A stretch of DNA of 14,550 bases from an uncultured Eubacteriales bacterium (GCA_900555295.1 USKN01000024.1:1-14550); one strand, 5' to 3'. Counted from the first letter of the stretch, positions 1 to 7,127 are shown. Numbers and translations are program-made. The notes: generated by a model from the letters alone, not told the origin.

Positions 1-29
1 TTTTCGTCTTATTCCTCGAACTCCCATGA

Positions 30-593
30 TTATTTTTTTACTTTCAATCTTTTTAAATCAGCTTTATTTTTAACTTCGCTATCATCTTCAAATTCATCCC
101 ATTCTGATGACTCTTTTAGGTCTTTCAGCTCGGCTTCTAATTTGTTAATTCTTTCTGTAGTATCAAAAAGAAGTTCTTCTATCTTGCCTTTTGTATTTTC
201 AATAATTACATTTTGTATATCTGGGGATTTCCTCAATAGCTCTTTTACTTGCTTCTTTACTTCATCTACAGTAATGAATTTTAAATGAAAAAATGTAACC
301 AAAGAAAATATTGCGAGTAAAGCAACTAAAAATGTTATAACTGTATTATAGTAATTAACAACATTGTTTGTATACTCTTGTGGCGTTAACAATACACCTT
401 GTTCTTTAAGTTTGTTTATTGATTCTATCTTTGCATTAATTTCTTCGATTGAAATAGAATCATGCACAGCTTCAATATTTGCAATGTGTATAGGGTGTAT
501 GACAGAATTATGTCTATGACAAAATAGACATATTGCTATAGCAATGCATATGAAAACTATACCTCCGATAAAACCACCTACAAATCCTCTCAT
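30..593 (-). CDS. Small two-helix membrane protein with C-terminal coiled coil, unknown function
   Basis: I do not recognise the family of this 187-residue protein. A glycine-rich hydrophobic segment at about residues 5-25 and a second at about 83-104 look like transmembrane helices. The stretch between them (about 27-82) is mildly acidic and partly helical. After the second helix, residues 108-165 are rich in Lys, Glu and Leu with heptad-like spacing, suggesting a coiled coil, and the tail is strongly charged (acidic about 164-173, basic at the very end). Two helices would put both termini on the same side, probably the cytoplasm. The start has no Shine-Dalgarno sequence but lies 24 bases from a Bacteroidota-like TATCTTTG. 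It sits behind a recombinase and so may be cargo of a mobile element. It could belong to a phage or a defence module, but nothing in the sequence proves that. Confidence 0.6.
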   Translation of the reverse strand: MRGFVGGFIGGIVFICIAIAICLFCHRHNSVIHPIHIANIEAVHDSISIEEINAKIESINKLKEQGVLLTPQEYTNNVVNYYNTVITFLVALLAIFSLVTFFHLKFITVDEVKKQVKELLRKSPDIQNVIIENTKGKIEELLFDTTERINKLEAELKDLKESSEWDEFEDDSEVKNKADLKRLKVKK

Positions 594-617
594 TTTTATT
601 ATTTTTATACCTAATCA

Positions 618-625
618 CAAAGATA
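618..625 (-). promoter_or_regulatory. Possible Bacteroidota -7 element (TATCTTTG)
   Basis: Read on the - strand, TATCTTTG matches TAnnTTTG, the -7 element of Bacteroidota primary sigma factor promoters. It lies 24 bases upstream of the ATG of the membrane protein gene. No clear TTTG-like -33 element is seen 19-21 bases further upstream, so this rests on one half of the promoter. The surrounding intergenic stretch (594-767) shows nothing else I can support. Confidence 0.35.
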
Positions 626-767
626 ATTATAATTTTGGTTTATCCATATTTTAGTTATCTCTTTTACAATTTACTTTTTAGCAGAACAAGTTGTAAAATT
701 AGAATTGCCTGTTTGTTGAAGCTCAAAAGTTCTTTGCATGTGATTTCCTCCATTTCTAAATATCAAG

Positions 768-1094
768 CTATATATTGTGTCTATTCCAATACTCAAAACA
801 TTCTTTCTGTAAATCACTTAAACGAACATCTATAACCAGTGTGTCGCAGAGCTCAAAGAATCCTTCGCTAGGTAAACCTGTGGATTTGAGTACAACAATA
901 GATGCCAAGATAGGTTGTTTGTTCTCTATATCGTATCGGGTAATCTTTTCTAATATTGTTCCCAGACTATATACAAGAGTAGCATCTTCTTCTTTCACTA
1001 AGTCGGAATAATATAATGTCTTCCCCTCAGAAGCGACCTTAATAAGTTGCTTTCTGATAGTCAATTCCTGTTCTGTTAATTCTATTGTAGACAT
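768..1094 (-). CDS. Small conserved-looking protein with LPSEGFFEL motif, unknown function
   Basis: This 108-residue soluble protein has no signal peptide or membrane segment. An N-terminal helix (about residues 7-22) precedes KTLYYSDL (25-32), then a helical part (about 38-56), a hydrophobic strand PILASIVVLK (61-70), and LPSEGFFEL (74-82) before an acidic, helical tail. The order 'YY-x-DL, helix, lxSxVVxK-x-tGxPxxGFFEL' resembles, from memory, a widespread family of small uncharacterised proteins with a winged-helix-like layout. I cannot name that family with certainty. The start at 1094 has no Shine-Dalgarno sequence. The gene is divergent from the recombinase, with 219 bases between them, so the two could share regulation. 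It could be a small regulator of the mobile element or a cargo gene. Confidence 0.6.
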   Translation of the reverse strand: MSTIELTEQELTIRKQLIKVASEGKTLYYSDLVKEEDATLVYSLGTILEKITRYDIENKQPILASIVVLKSTGLPSEGFFELCDTLVIDVRLSDLQKECFEYWNRHNI

Positions 1095-1174
1095 ATCATT
1101 TCATATTTCCCGTAAAAGTATGAAAAAACAAGGACTTGATTGATAGGTTTCTAACTTTTTATGCAATAAATGTG

Positions 1175-1182
1175 TAACTTTG
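1175..1182 (+). promoter_or_regulatory. Possible Bacteroidota -7 element upstream of the recombinase (TAACTTTG)
   Basis: TAACTTTG matches TAnnTTTG exactly. It is 131 bases upstream of the recombinase ATG, which would give a long 5' leader. A good -33 TTTG is missing (TTTCT lies near the expected place). The match could be chance in AT-rich DNA. Confidence 0.3.
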
Positions 1183-1185
1183 GGG

Positions 1186-1213
1186 CACTATGACGTATAT
1201 CTGTCATATTGTG
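1186..1213. repeat. Imperfect inverted repeat between the divergent small gene and the recombinase
   Basis: TATGAC (1189-1194) and GTCATA (1203-1208) are perfect inverted arms around an 8-base centre. CAC (1186-1188) and GTG (1211-1213) extend the arms across a two-base TT bulge. The repeat lies immediately after the possible -7 element, where a repressor or a recombinase accessory protein could bind. A second small palindrome, CAAAT-C-ATTTG, lies at 1229-1239. Role inferred from position only. Confidence 0.4.
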
Positions 1214-1313
1214 GAGTTCCATTGTTCGCAAATCATTTGAAAACAGAAATTAAGGTCTATATAAAAAGGAACGACTCTTGAAAAAGTTCTGTTAGTTATA
1301 AACCTACAAATAT

Positions 1314-2648
1314 ATGAATAATAAGAATATCTTTACTCAGAACTGCGTCAAATACTCACTGAAGAATGCAACGCAAGAGTTCTCCTTGATACGTCTGCGT
1401 ATGACGATTGGTGGGGTTCGCTTTAGCTACTGCCTACCAGTGGAATACAAAATCAAATCTTCATATTGGGATAAGGAAGCAGGAAAAGCCATAGAAGATG
1501 TCAAAAGGAATAACGAGCTAAAAGGCAATCCCATGCTGCAAGTTGCGCTGCGTAACATCAATAAAGAAATTGAAAAAACGACTAATACCTTAATTAAAAT
1601 AATAGAGAGCTACAAAAGTCGGGACATAACTCCGACAGCCAGTCTGATAAAGGAAGAGTTAATAAAGGCACTTAAGAAGAAGAAGGAAGAAGAGAAACCG
1701 ATATTCCCCGACTTTATATCTTATATAGACTATTACATGGATTTATGCAAACAAGGTAAAATACTAAATGTGGATGGTACAAAATTGTCTCCAGCTACCT
1801 TAGCTACCTATAAATCCACAAGGAATATTTTAAAGAAATATGCAGCAGCCCGTAATATAACGATAAAGATAGAAGCTGTTAATCTAGAATTTCGTAATGA
1901 CTTCATAAACTTTCTATATGATATAAAGCATCATAACGGTGAATACAAACTGAACTCAATTGGTAAGTTTATAAAGACGATTAAGGTGTTCATGCGCCAT
2001 GCTTTCGATAACAATGTCACTACAAATAATAGTGTATTCAAGAAGGACTTCGTTCCGTTAAAGGAAGAAGCAAATACAATCTACCTTACCGAAAACGAGT
2101 TAGCTGCCTTGTATGCTCTTGAATTGCCAACTAATCAGGCAGAGGTTAGGGATTGCTTCTTGATTTCGTGTTATACGGGGCTAAGATATTCTGACATATC
2201 CAGACTAAGTATGGAGCATATTAATCTGGAAAAAAACACAATAACAATAGTTACTTATAAAACACGTAATCAAGTCGTGATCCCGATACATCGAATTGTA
2301 AAGGAGATATTGGAGCGCTATGGAAACAAACTGCCGAAACCGCAATGTAACCAATCAACGAACCGAATGCTTAAAAAGTTATGTGAACAGGCTGGTATTA
2401 CGGAAATTATATCATATACCGAAACCGTTGGTGGAACACATAAGGAATGTACAGCCCGTAAATGTGACAAAGTTACTACCCATACAGCCCGTAGGAGTTT
2501 TGCTACCAATGCGTATAAACGAAACGTGCCTACGCTAGCAATAATGGCAATTACTGGGCATAAGACTGAAACTTCATTCATGAAGTACATCCGCATTAGT
2601 AAAGAGGAAAATGCCCAGTTGTTGCAAACACACGAATTCTTCGTCTAA
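1314..2648 (+). CDS. Tyrosine recombinase / integrase of a Bacteroidota-type mobile element
   Basis: This site-specific recombinase would integrate and excise a mobile element by strand exchange through a 3'-phosphotyrosine intermediate. At 444 residues it has the usual size and all three regions. An arm-binding N-terminal part spans about 1-110, with the family-like 'Y-W-D-K' at 51-54. A SAM-like core-binding domain covers about 130-235. The catalytic domain covers about 255-435. The catalytic set is complete: Arg291 in TGLRYSD, Lys316 in the beta-hairpin YKTRN, His390 and Arg393 in HTARRSFATN, His416 in TGHKT, and nucleophile Tyr425 in FMKYIRI. A short insertion at about 372-389 before the HxxR box contains Cys379 and Cys384. 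The ATG has no Shine-Dalgarno sequence, only AT-rich sequence, as is usual in Bacteroidota. The gene points at the boundary with the rseP operon, the position expected of an integrase at an element end. The family is secure; the specific element is not identified. Confidence 0.95.
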   Translation: MNNKNIFTQNCVKYSLKNATQEFSLIRLRMTIGGVRFSYCLPVEYKIKSSYWDKEAGKAIEDVKRNNELKGNPMLQVALRNINKEIEKTTNTLIKIIESYKSRDITPTASLIKEELIKALKKKKEEEKPIFPDFISYIDYYMDLCKQGKILNVDGTKLSPATLATYKSTRNILKKYAAARNITIKIEAVNLEFRNDFINFLYDIKHHNGEYKLNSIGKFIKTIKVFMRHAFDNNVTTNNSVFKKDFVPLKEEANTIYLTENELAALYALELPTNQAEVRDCFLISCYTGLRYSDISRLSMEHINLEKNTITIVTYKTRNQVVIPIHRIVKEILERYGNKLPKPQCNQSTNRMLKKLCEQAGITEIISYTETVGGTHKECTARKCDKVTTHTARRSFATNAYKRNVPTLAIMAITGHKTETSFMKYIRISKEENAQLLQTHEFFV

Positions 2649-2755
2649 TCCTCATTGATGTAGATAATGTAGCAAATGTAGTTTTTTTCTTATACTTATT
2701 CTTTTTTCTTTTTCCAAAATAAAGTGTTTTTATAATAACTGTAACACAAATTTAA
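2649..2755. other. Boundary between the recombinase block and the rseP operon
   Basis: These 107 bases separate the recombinase stop from the rseP stop of the convergent operon. They hold three spaced ATGTAG repeats (2658-2681), then a pyrimidine-rich stretch with T runs (about 2681-2715), then AT-rich sequence. No strong GC hairpin followed by T's is seen in either direction; GTGTT/AACAC (about 2724-2747, - strand sense) gives only a five-pair stem with a long loop. The switch from Bacteroidota-like to Bacillota-like sequence falls within or very near this stretch. It is either an attachment site or an assembly join. Confidence 0.55.
2658..2681 (+). repeat. Three direct ATGTAG repeats at a 9-base period
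   Basis: ATGTAG occurs at 2658-2663, 2667-2672 and 2676-2681, separated by ATA-like and CAA-like triplets. It starts 10 bases after the recombinase stop codon. Regularly spaced short direct repeats next to an integrase gene are typical of arm-type sites bound by the N-terminal domain of tyrosine recombinases. That role is inferred from position. Confidence 0.5.
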
Positions 2756-3775
2756 TTATACAAGCTTTGAAATATCAAAAAAAGTTACCACAAGCATAAG
2801 AATCATAAGAAGCACAAAACCTATTGTATGAATTGTACCCTCCTGCTCGGGAGTAAGTCTTTTTCTGCGTATTTTTTCAAGCAATATAAAAAATATCCGT
2901 CCTCCGTCCAATGCAGGCAGCGGTAAAAGATTTACCACGCCCAAATTGACGGTTATAAGCGCTGTAATATTAATAAGATATAAAATACCGTTTCTTGCGG
3001 CATTTCCTATTTCGGATACAATTCCAACGGGACCCGAAACATCATTTGCACCAAGTTTGCCGCCAAGCAGCATTGCAAATGATTTATATACTATTTTTAC
3101 CGTAAACACACTTTGAACAGCGGCATATTTTACGGTATTGATTACATTCTTTTTAACTGTAGCTATTTTAAATCCGTATAAATGACGGTTGTCGGTTTCC
3201 GAAAATACGGGAGTAACCGAAAAAGTTTTCTTTTCGCCGTTACGCATAACGGTAACTTTGCAAGGTGAATAACCCGTAATTCCGCCAAATAACGATATAT
3301 CATCATAACACATAATGTGTGTTGTGTATTTGTCGGATTGCATTTTAACAATTTTATCGCCGCTTTGTATACCTGCCTCGGCAAAAGCCGAATTGTCGGT
3401 AAGTTCGGCAACTGTTGTTGTGGGTATAATTTTTGCGTTACCCACAATAATCAAAAACAATATAAATCCAAGTATAAAATTCATTATTGCGCCGCTTGCA
3501 AGCACAATAAAACGTGCAAACGCACTTTTGTTTCCAAATGCATTTACATCGTCACTTTGTCCGTCTTCGCCCTCAATCTGAACAAAACCGCCTATCGGAA
3601 GAAGGCGCACACTGTAAAGCGTTCCGCCCCTGTTAAATCCAAAAAGGCGCGGACCCATTCCTATCGAAAATTCGTGTACCGTTATTTTGGCAAGTTTTGC
3701 CGTAATAAAATGCCCGAGTTCGTGTATAAAAATAATAACGCAAAATACAATTATTGCCGATATAGCAGTTTTCAT
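2756..3775 (-). CDS. rseP: RseP/RasP-type site-2 zinc metalloprotease
   Basis: This inner-membrane protease cuts transmembrane segments of anti-sigma factors and leftover signal peptides (RseP in Escherichia coli, RasP in Bacillus). Its 339 residues hold every family hallmark. The zinc site HELGH is at 18-22 in the first transmembrane helix. The conserved EFSIGMGP follows at 35-42, and a further membrane helix lies at about 88-112. One PDZ-like domain covers about 120-195. The third zinc ligand motif NLLPLPALDGG is at 282-292 (Asp290). A last helix lies at about 316-334. One PDZ domain is usual in Bacillota, whereas E. coli RseP has two. It starts 20 bases after the dxr stop, with an AGAGG-type ribosome binding site. 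It is the last visible gene of the operon. In many clostridia ispG follows; here the sequence changes character 1-100 bases after its stop. Confidence 0.95.
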   Translation of the reverse strand: MKTAISAIIVFCVIIFIHELGHFITAKLAKITVHEFSIGMGPRLFGFNRGGTLYSVRLLPIGGFVQIEGEDGQSDDVNAFGNKSAFARFIVLASGAIMNFILGFILFLIIVGNAKIIPTTTVAELTDNSAFAEAGIQSGDKIVKMQSDKYTTHIMCYDDISLFGGITGYSPCKVTVMRNGEKKTFSVTPVFSETDNRHLYGFKIATVKKNVINTVKYAAVQSVFTVKIVYKSFAMLLGGKLGANDVSGPVGIVSEIGNAARNGILYLINITALITVNLGVVNLLPLPALDGGRIFFILLEKIRRKRLTPEQEGTIHTIGFVLLMILMLVVTFFDISKLV

Positions 3776-3795
3776 TTAAAGACCTCTTTTTATAA

Positions 3796-4980
3796 TTATT
3801 TTTTTATATTTTTACAAATGATATCTGTTTTAATACGGGTTTGTTTGTCTGCCCGCAAAACAGCGTCAACGGTAAGCGGTTGCAAAATACATACGCTGTC
3901 TTTTGCATATTCATTCATTGCATTTTCAACTACATCGCCTATATCGGTAAAAGATATTTTGCCGTCCAAAAAATATTTAACGGCAACCTCGTTTGCGGCA
4001 TTCATTACAGCAGGCATTGTACCGCCGTATTCAAGCGCCGTTTGTGCAAAATTAAGGCACTTAAATGTTTTGCAATCGGGTTTTTCAAACGTAAGCGGCG
4101 GCATAGTAAATATATCAAGTTCCCGCGCCGGCGACGGCATTCTTTCGGGGTAGTTAATTGCGTAACTTATAGGCCATCGCATATCGGGTGTACCCATTTG
4201 CGCAATTACGGAATTGTCGCAATATTCAACTGCCGAGTGTACTATGCTCTGCCTGTGTACAACAACCTCAATGTTTTGCACGGGCACATCAAACAGCCAT
4301 CTTGCTTCAATAATTTCAAGGCACTTATTCATCATTGTGGCGCTGTCTATGGTTATTTTACTTCCCATTGTCCAATTAGGATGCTTTAGTGCGTCCTCTT
4401 TTGAAACAAATTTAAGTTCGTCATATGTTTTGCCGAAAAAAGGACCGCCCGATGCCGTTAAAATCAGCCTTTTGATTTTTTTGCCGTCATTGCCTCTTAA
4501 CGATTGAAAAATAGCACTGTGTTCGCTGTCTACCGGAATAATATCAACATTGTGTTTTTTTGCAAGAGGCATAATCAGCTCACCCGCCGTTACAAGAGTT
4601 TCTTTGTTTGCAAGCAAAATCTTTTTACCACATTCAATTGCTTTAACGGTAGGTAAAAGTCCCACATTGCCCATAACCGACGTTACAAGCATATTGTACG
4701 CATTATATTCTGCAATTTCACAAAGTCCCTCCATACCCGTTACAATTTTGGGCGAATAGTTGAGCAGTTTTTTTAAATTATCGGCATATTCTCCGCACAT
4801 TATCCCCACCAAATCGGGCTTAAATTCATTTGCCTGCGAAGCAAGTTTTTTGTAGTCGGTATTTGCCGAAATTGCGACAACCTTTATATTGCCGCAATTT
4901 TTTGCAACTTCAAGAGTTTGTGTACCTATTGAACCTGTTGAACCTATTATACCGATTTTTTTTATATTTTCGTTTTGCAT
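3796..4980 (-). CDS. dxr: 1-deoxy-D-xylulose 5-phosphate reductoisomerase
   Basis: This enzyme converts 1-deoxy-D-xylulose 5-phosphate to 2-C-methyl-D-erythritol 4-phosphate with NADPH, the committed step of the MEP isoprenoid pathway in the cytoplasm. It is the target of fosmidomycin. Its 394 residues are full length. The NADPH-binding loop GSTGSIG is at 13-19. The metal ligands are Asp151 and Glu153 in DSEHSAIFQSL, with Glu222 in the LEIIEARWLF motif. The substrate loop ASGGPF is at 176-181 and HPNWTMG at 200-206. Cys220 stands where most family members have Gly in NKGLE, a mild variant. It starts 16 bases after the cdsA stop with a GGGAG ribosome binding site. Its prenyl product supplies the UppS enzyme encoded two genes upstream. 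Confidence 0.97.
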   Translation of the reverse strand: MQNENIKKIGIIGSTGSIGTQTLEVAKNCGNIKVVAISANTDYKKLASQANEFKPDLVGIMCGEYADNLKKLLNYSPKIVTGMEGLCEIAEYNAYNMLVTSVMGNVGLLPTVKAIECGKKILLANKETLVTAGELIMPLAKKHNVDIIPVDSEHSAIFQSLRGNDGKKIKRLILTASGGPFFGKTYDELKFVSKEDALKHPNWTMGSKITIDSATMMNKCLEIIEARWLFDVPVQNIEVVVHRQSIVHSAVEYCDNSVIAQMGTPDMRWPISYAINYPERMPSPARELDIFTMPPLTFEKPDCKTFKCLNFAQTALEYGGTMPAVMNAANEVAVKYFLDGKISFTDIGDVVENAMNEYAKDSVCILQPLTVDAVLRADKQTRIKTDIICKNIKK

Positions 4981-4996
4981 TTGTATCTCCCAATTA

Positions 4997-5809
4997 TTAT
5001 GCTATAATGCCCCAATAATATATATAGTAGTATATTATGGGTGCAATAATAAGAACCGAATCAAATCTGTCGAGAACACCGCCGTGTCCCGGAATAAGAT
5101 TTCCAAAATCCTTTACGTTATGCTCTCTTTTAATGCACGATGCACACAAATCGCCGAATTGCGATAAAACAGATGCCAAAGCCGCAAGAACAGCGGCCTT
5201 TAAAATACTTCCGTTTAAGCCTATAACATTTGCGCATACACGGCAAAATATTGCCGTAACAACGGCGGCACCTATAATACCGCCCACCGAACCCTCAACC
5301 GTCTTTTTAGGGCTCACTTTAGGTATAAGCTTGTGCCTGCCGAATGCTTTTCCGCAAAAATATGCAAAAGTATCGGTACCCCAGGCAATTAAAAATACAA
5401 GCCATATATAAATTTTACCGTGGTTTATATGCCTTATCATTATTATATGTGATAAAAAAACTGTTATGTACAGTGTTCCGAGTGCCGATATGCCTATACT
5501 TGAAAATTTAACATCATCGTGTTTTAAAACCATATAGCACAAAAGCACTATAACATATATAATATTAACCTCATTGCAATACTTTAAACTGTAATTAAAA
5601 CTTACAAGCAAAGATATACATACTCCGTACAGCAAAGATATAAAAAACAGCGCTTTGTTTTTTTGAGCAATCCCCGTTGCACGGTGAAATTCAAAAAGTG
5701 CAATAAGTATAAGCGCCGACACAGCAACGCTTAACGATATATTGCCGTACAAAAAAATAAGCACGGCAATTACGGCGCCCAATACACCGGATATAATTCT
5801 TGTTTTCAT
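4997..5809 (-). CDS. cdsA: Phosphatidate cytidylyltransferase (CDP-diacylglycerol synthase)
   Basis: This integral membrane enzyme makes CDP-diacylglycerol from CTP and phosphatidic acid, the branch point for phospholipid synthesis. Its 270 residues include about seven or eight hydrophobic segments, such as 5-21, 27-41, 54-71, 82-95, 105-124 and 252-268. The family signature is complete at 224-250: S-x-x-KR, then KD (Lys233-Asp234), then PGHGG (240-244) and DRFD (247-250). The substrate-loop motif SPKKTVEG is at 166-173, preceded by WGTDTFAY at 143-150. Only eight bases separate it from the uppS stop, and its G-rich ribosome binding site lies inside the 3' end of uppS. Pairing with uppS is typical across bacteria. 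Confidence 0.96.
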   Translation of the reverse strand: MKTRIISGVLGAVIAVLIFLYGNISLSVAVSALILIALFEFHRATGIAQKNKALFFISLLYGVCISLLVSFNYSLKYCNEVNIIYVIVLLCYMVLKHDDVKFSSIGISALGTLYITVFLSHIIMIRHINHGKIYIWLVFLIAWGTDTFAYFCGKAFGRHKLIPKVSPKKTVEGSVGGIIGAAVVTAIFCRVCANVIGLNGSILKAAVLAALASVLSQFGDLCASCIKREHNVKDFGNLIPGHGGVLDRFDSVLIIAPIIYYYIYYWGIIA

Positions 5810-5817
5810 ACTCTAAA

Positions 5818-6567
5818 TCACACTCCCCCGAATCTTCTGTTTCTGTGCTGAAAATCGGAAATAGCTTTTAATAAATCATCCTTTGAAAAATCCGGCCAGC
5901 AAATATCGGAAAACCAAAACTCACTGTATGCACTCTGCCAAAGTAAAAAGTTGCTGAGCCTTAATTCTCCGCTCGGTCTTATTATCAAATCCGGCTCGGG
6001 TAAATAGTTTGTATAGAGTTCCTTTGCAAATGTTTCTTCGGTTATATCATCTGCACCCAATTCACCGTTTTTTACTTTTTGCGCAATTTTTCCCGCCGCA
6101 TATGTTATTTCTTCACGTCCGCCGTAATTTACGGCCAATGTAAGGGTTATTTTATCATTGTCTTTTGTGGCGTTTTCAACAATATTAATTTTCTCGTTTA
6201 TTTCATCAGACAATTCTTCCCGTCTGCCTATTATTTTTATTCGTATGTTTTCGCCGCCGAGAACTCGTTTGTAATCGTCAAGATAATCAATCATAAGGCG
6301 CATAAGTGCGTCAACCTCCGCCTTGGGACGTTTCCAATTCTCGGTGGAAAATGCGTAAACGGTTACATATTTTACACCTATACTCTCGGCAAAACGAACT
6401 ATTTTATCAAGTGTTTTTGCACCGGCGGCGTGTCCTGCCGAACGCGGCAGGGCACGCTTTTTTGCCCATCTTCCGTTCCCGTCCATAATAATTGCAATGT
6501 GTTCGGGAATGTTATTATAGTCAACTTCAAATTCTTTTTTTTGCTTTTTCTTAAAAAACATAGCCAT
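5818..6567 (-). CDS. uppS: Isoprenyl transferase (undecaprenyl diphosphate synthase)
   Basis: This cis-prenyltransferase adds isopentenyl units to farnesyl diphosphate to make the C55 lipid carrier for peptidoglycan and other wall polymers. Counting from the ATG at 6567 gives 249 residues. The catalytic motif MDGNGRWA is at 28-35 with Asp29 as the Mg2+/diphosphate residue. YAFSTENW is at 71-78, and RPSGELRLSNFLLWQ runs from 197. The second residue of that motif is Pro where many homologues have Thr. Start choice is uncertain. A TTG at 6570, an ATG at 6567 overlapping the frr stop as TGATG, and an ATG at 6561 are all in frame. The only purine-rich site (GGAAG) is four bases from the 6567 ATG and ten from the 6561 ATG, so 6561 is a fair alternative. 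Either way translation is coupled to frr. Confidence 0.95.
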   Translation of the reverse strand: MAMFFKKKQKKEFEVDYNNIPEHIAIIMDGNGRWAKKRALPRSAGHAAGAKTLDKIVRFAESIGVKYVTVYAFSTENWKRPKAEVDALMRLMIDYLDDYKRVLGGENIRIKIIGRREELSDEINEKINIVENATKDNDKITLTLAVNYGGREEITYAAGKIAQKVKNGELGADDITEETFAKELYTNYLPEPDLIIRPSGELRLSNFLLWQSAYSEFWFSDICWPDFSKDDLLKAISDFQHRNRRFGGV

Positions 6568-7121
6568 CAAACTTCCATAATTTCTTTTTCTTTTGAAGCA
6601 AGCACACCGTCTATAAGTTTTACATATTTATCGGTAAGGTTTTGTATATCCTTTTCAATTGATTTTAAATCATCCTCGGTAACATCACCGTTTTTTTGCG
6701 CTTTTTTAAAATATTCCATAGCGTCACGGCGAATTGAGCGAATTGCAACCTTGCTGTCTTCGCCCTTTTTGTGTACTGTTTTTGCAAGTTCGCGTCTTCT
6801 TTCCTCGGTAAGTGCGGGAAAAATAAGGCGCAATGACTTACCGTCATTGTTTGGCGTAATGCCAATATCCGATTTTAAAATTGCCTTTTCAACATCTCCC
6901 AAAACAGATTGATCCCACGGCTGAATTAATATGGTTCTTGCATCGGGTACCGATACATTTCCTATTTGCGTAAGCGGTGTTGCAACACCGTAATACTCAA
7001 CCGTTACTTTATCAAGTATAGCGGGGTTTGCTCTGCCTGCGCGAAGTGTTGCAAGGTCTGCTTCCAACACGTTTACCGACTTTGTCATTTTGGTTTCAAA
7101 TTCTTTTAAATCGTTTGCCAT
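6567..7121 (-). CDS. frr: Ribosome recycling factor
   Basis: The product splits post-termination ribosomes together with EF-G in the cytoplasm. At 184 residues it is almost exactly the usual length (about 185). Characteristic stretches are LATLRAGRANPAIL (23-36), the VEYYGVATPLTQIGNVSVPD segment of the second domain (about 41-60), and the C-terminal helical bundle with LTEERRRELAK. A clear AAAGGAG ribosome binding site overlaps the pyrH 3' end (7131-7137), and the intergenic gap is six bases. Its stop codon overlaps the first plausible uppS ATG by one base. The pyrH-frr pair is nearly universal in bacteria. Confidence 0.97.
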   Translation of the reverse strand: MANDLKEFETKMTKSVNVLEADLATLRAGRANPAILDKVTVEYYGVATPLTQIGNVSVPDARTILIQPWDQSVLGDVEKAILKSDIGITPNNDGKSLRLIFPALTEERRRELAKTVHKKGEDSKVAIRSIRRDAMEYFKKAQKNGDVTEDDLKSIEKDIQNLTDKYVKLIDGVLASKEKEIMEV

Positions 7122-7127
7122 AATTTT

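Noticed and set aside
635..835. 66-codon open frame on the + strand between the two small left-hand genes
   Set aside because: It overlaps the 3' end of the better-supported 108-residue gene, has no ribosome binding site or domain, and looks random.
2681..2715. T-rich tract as an intrinsic terminator of the recombinase gene
   Set aside because: No stem-forming inverted repeat precedes the T runs on the + strand.
3317..4153. 278-codon open frame on the + strand across rseP and dxr
   Set aside because: It is antisense to two clearly conserved genes. Its Cys-, Phe- and Tyr-rich translation has no domain, and it spans two gene ends.
6079..6912. 277-codon open frame on the + strand across uppS and frr
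   Set aside because: Antisense shadow of conserved genes, with low-complexity Phe/Ser-rich translation.
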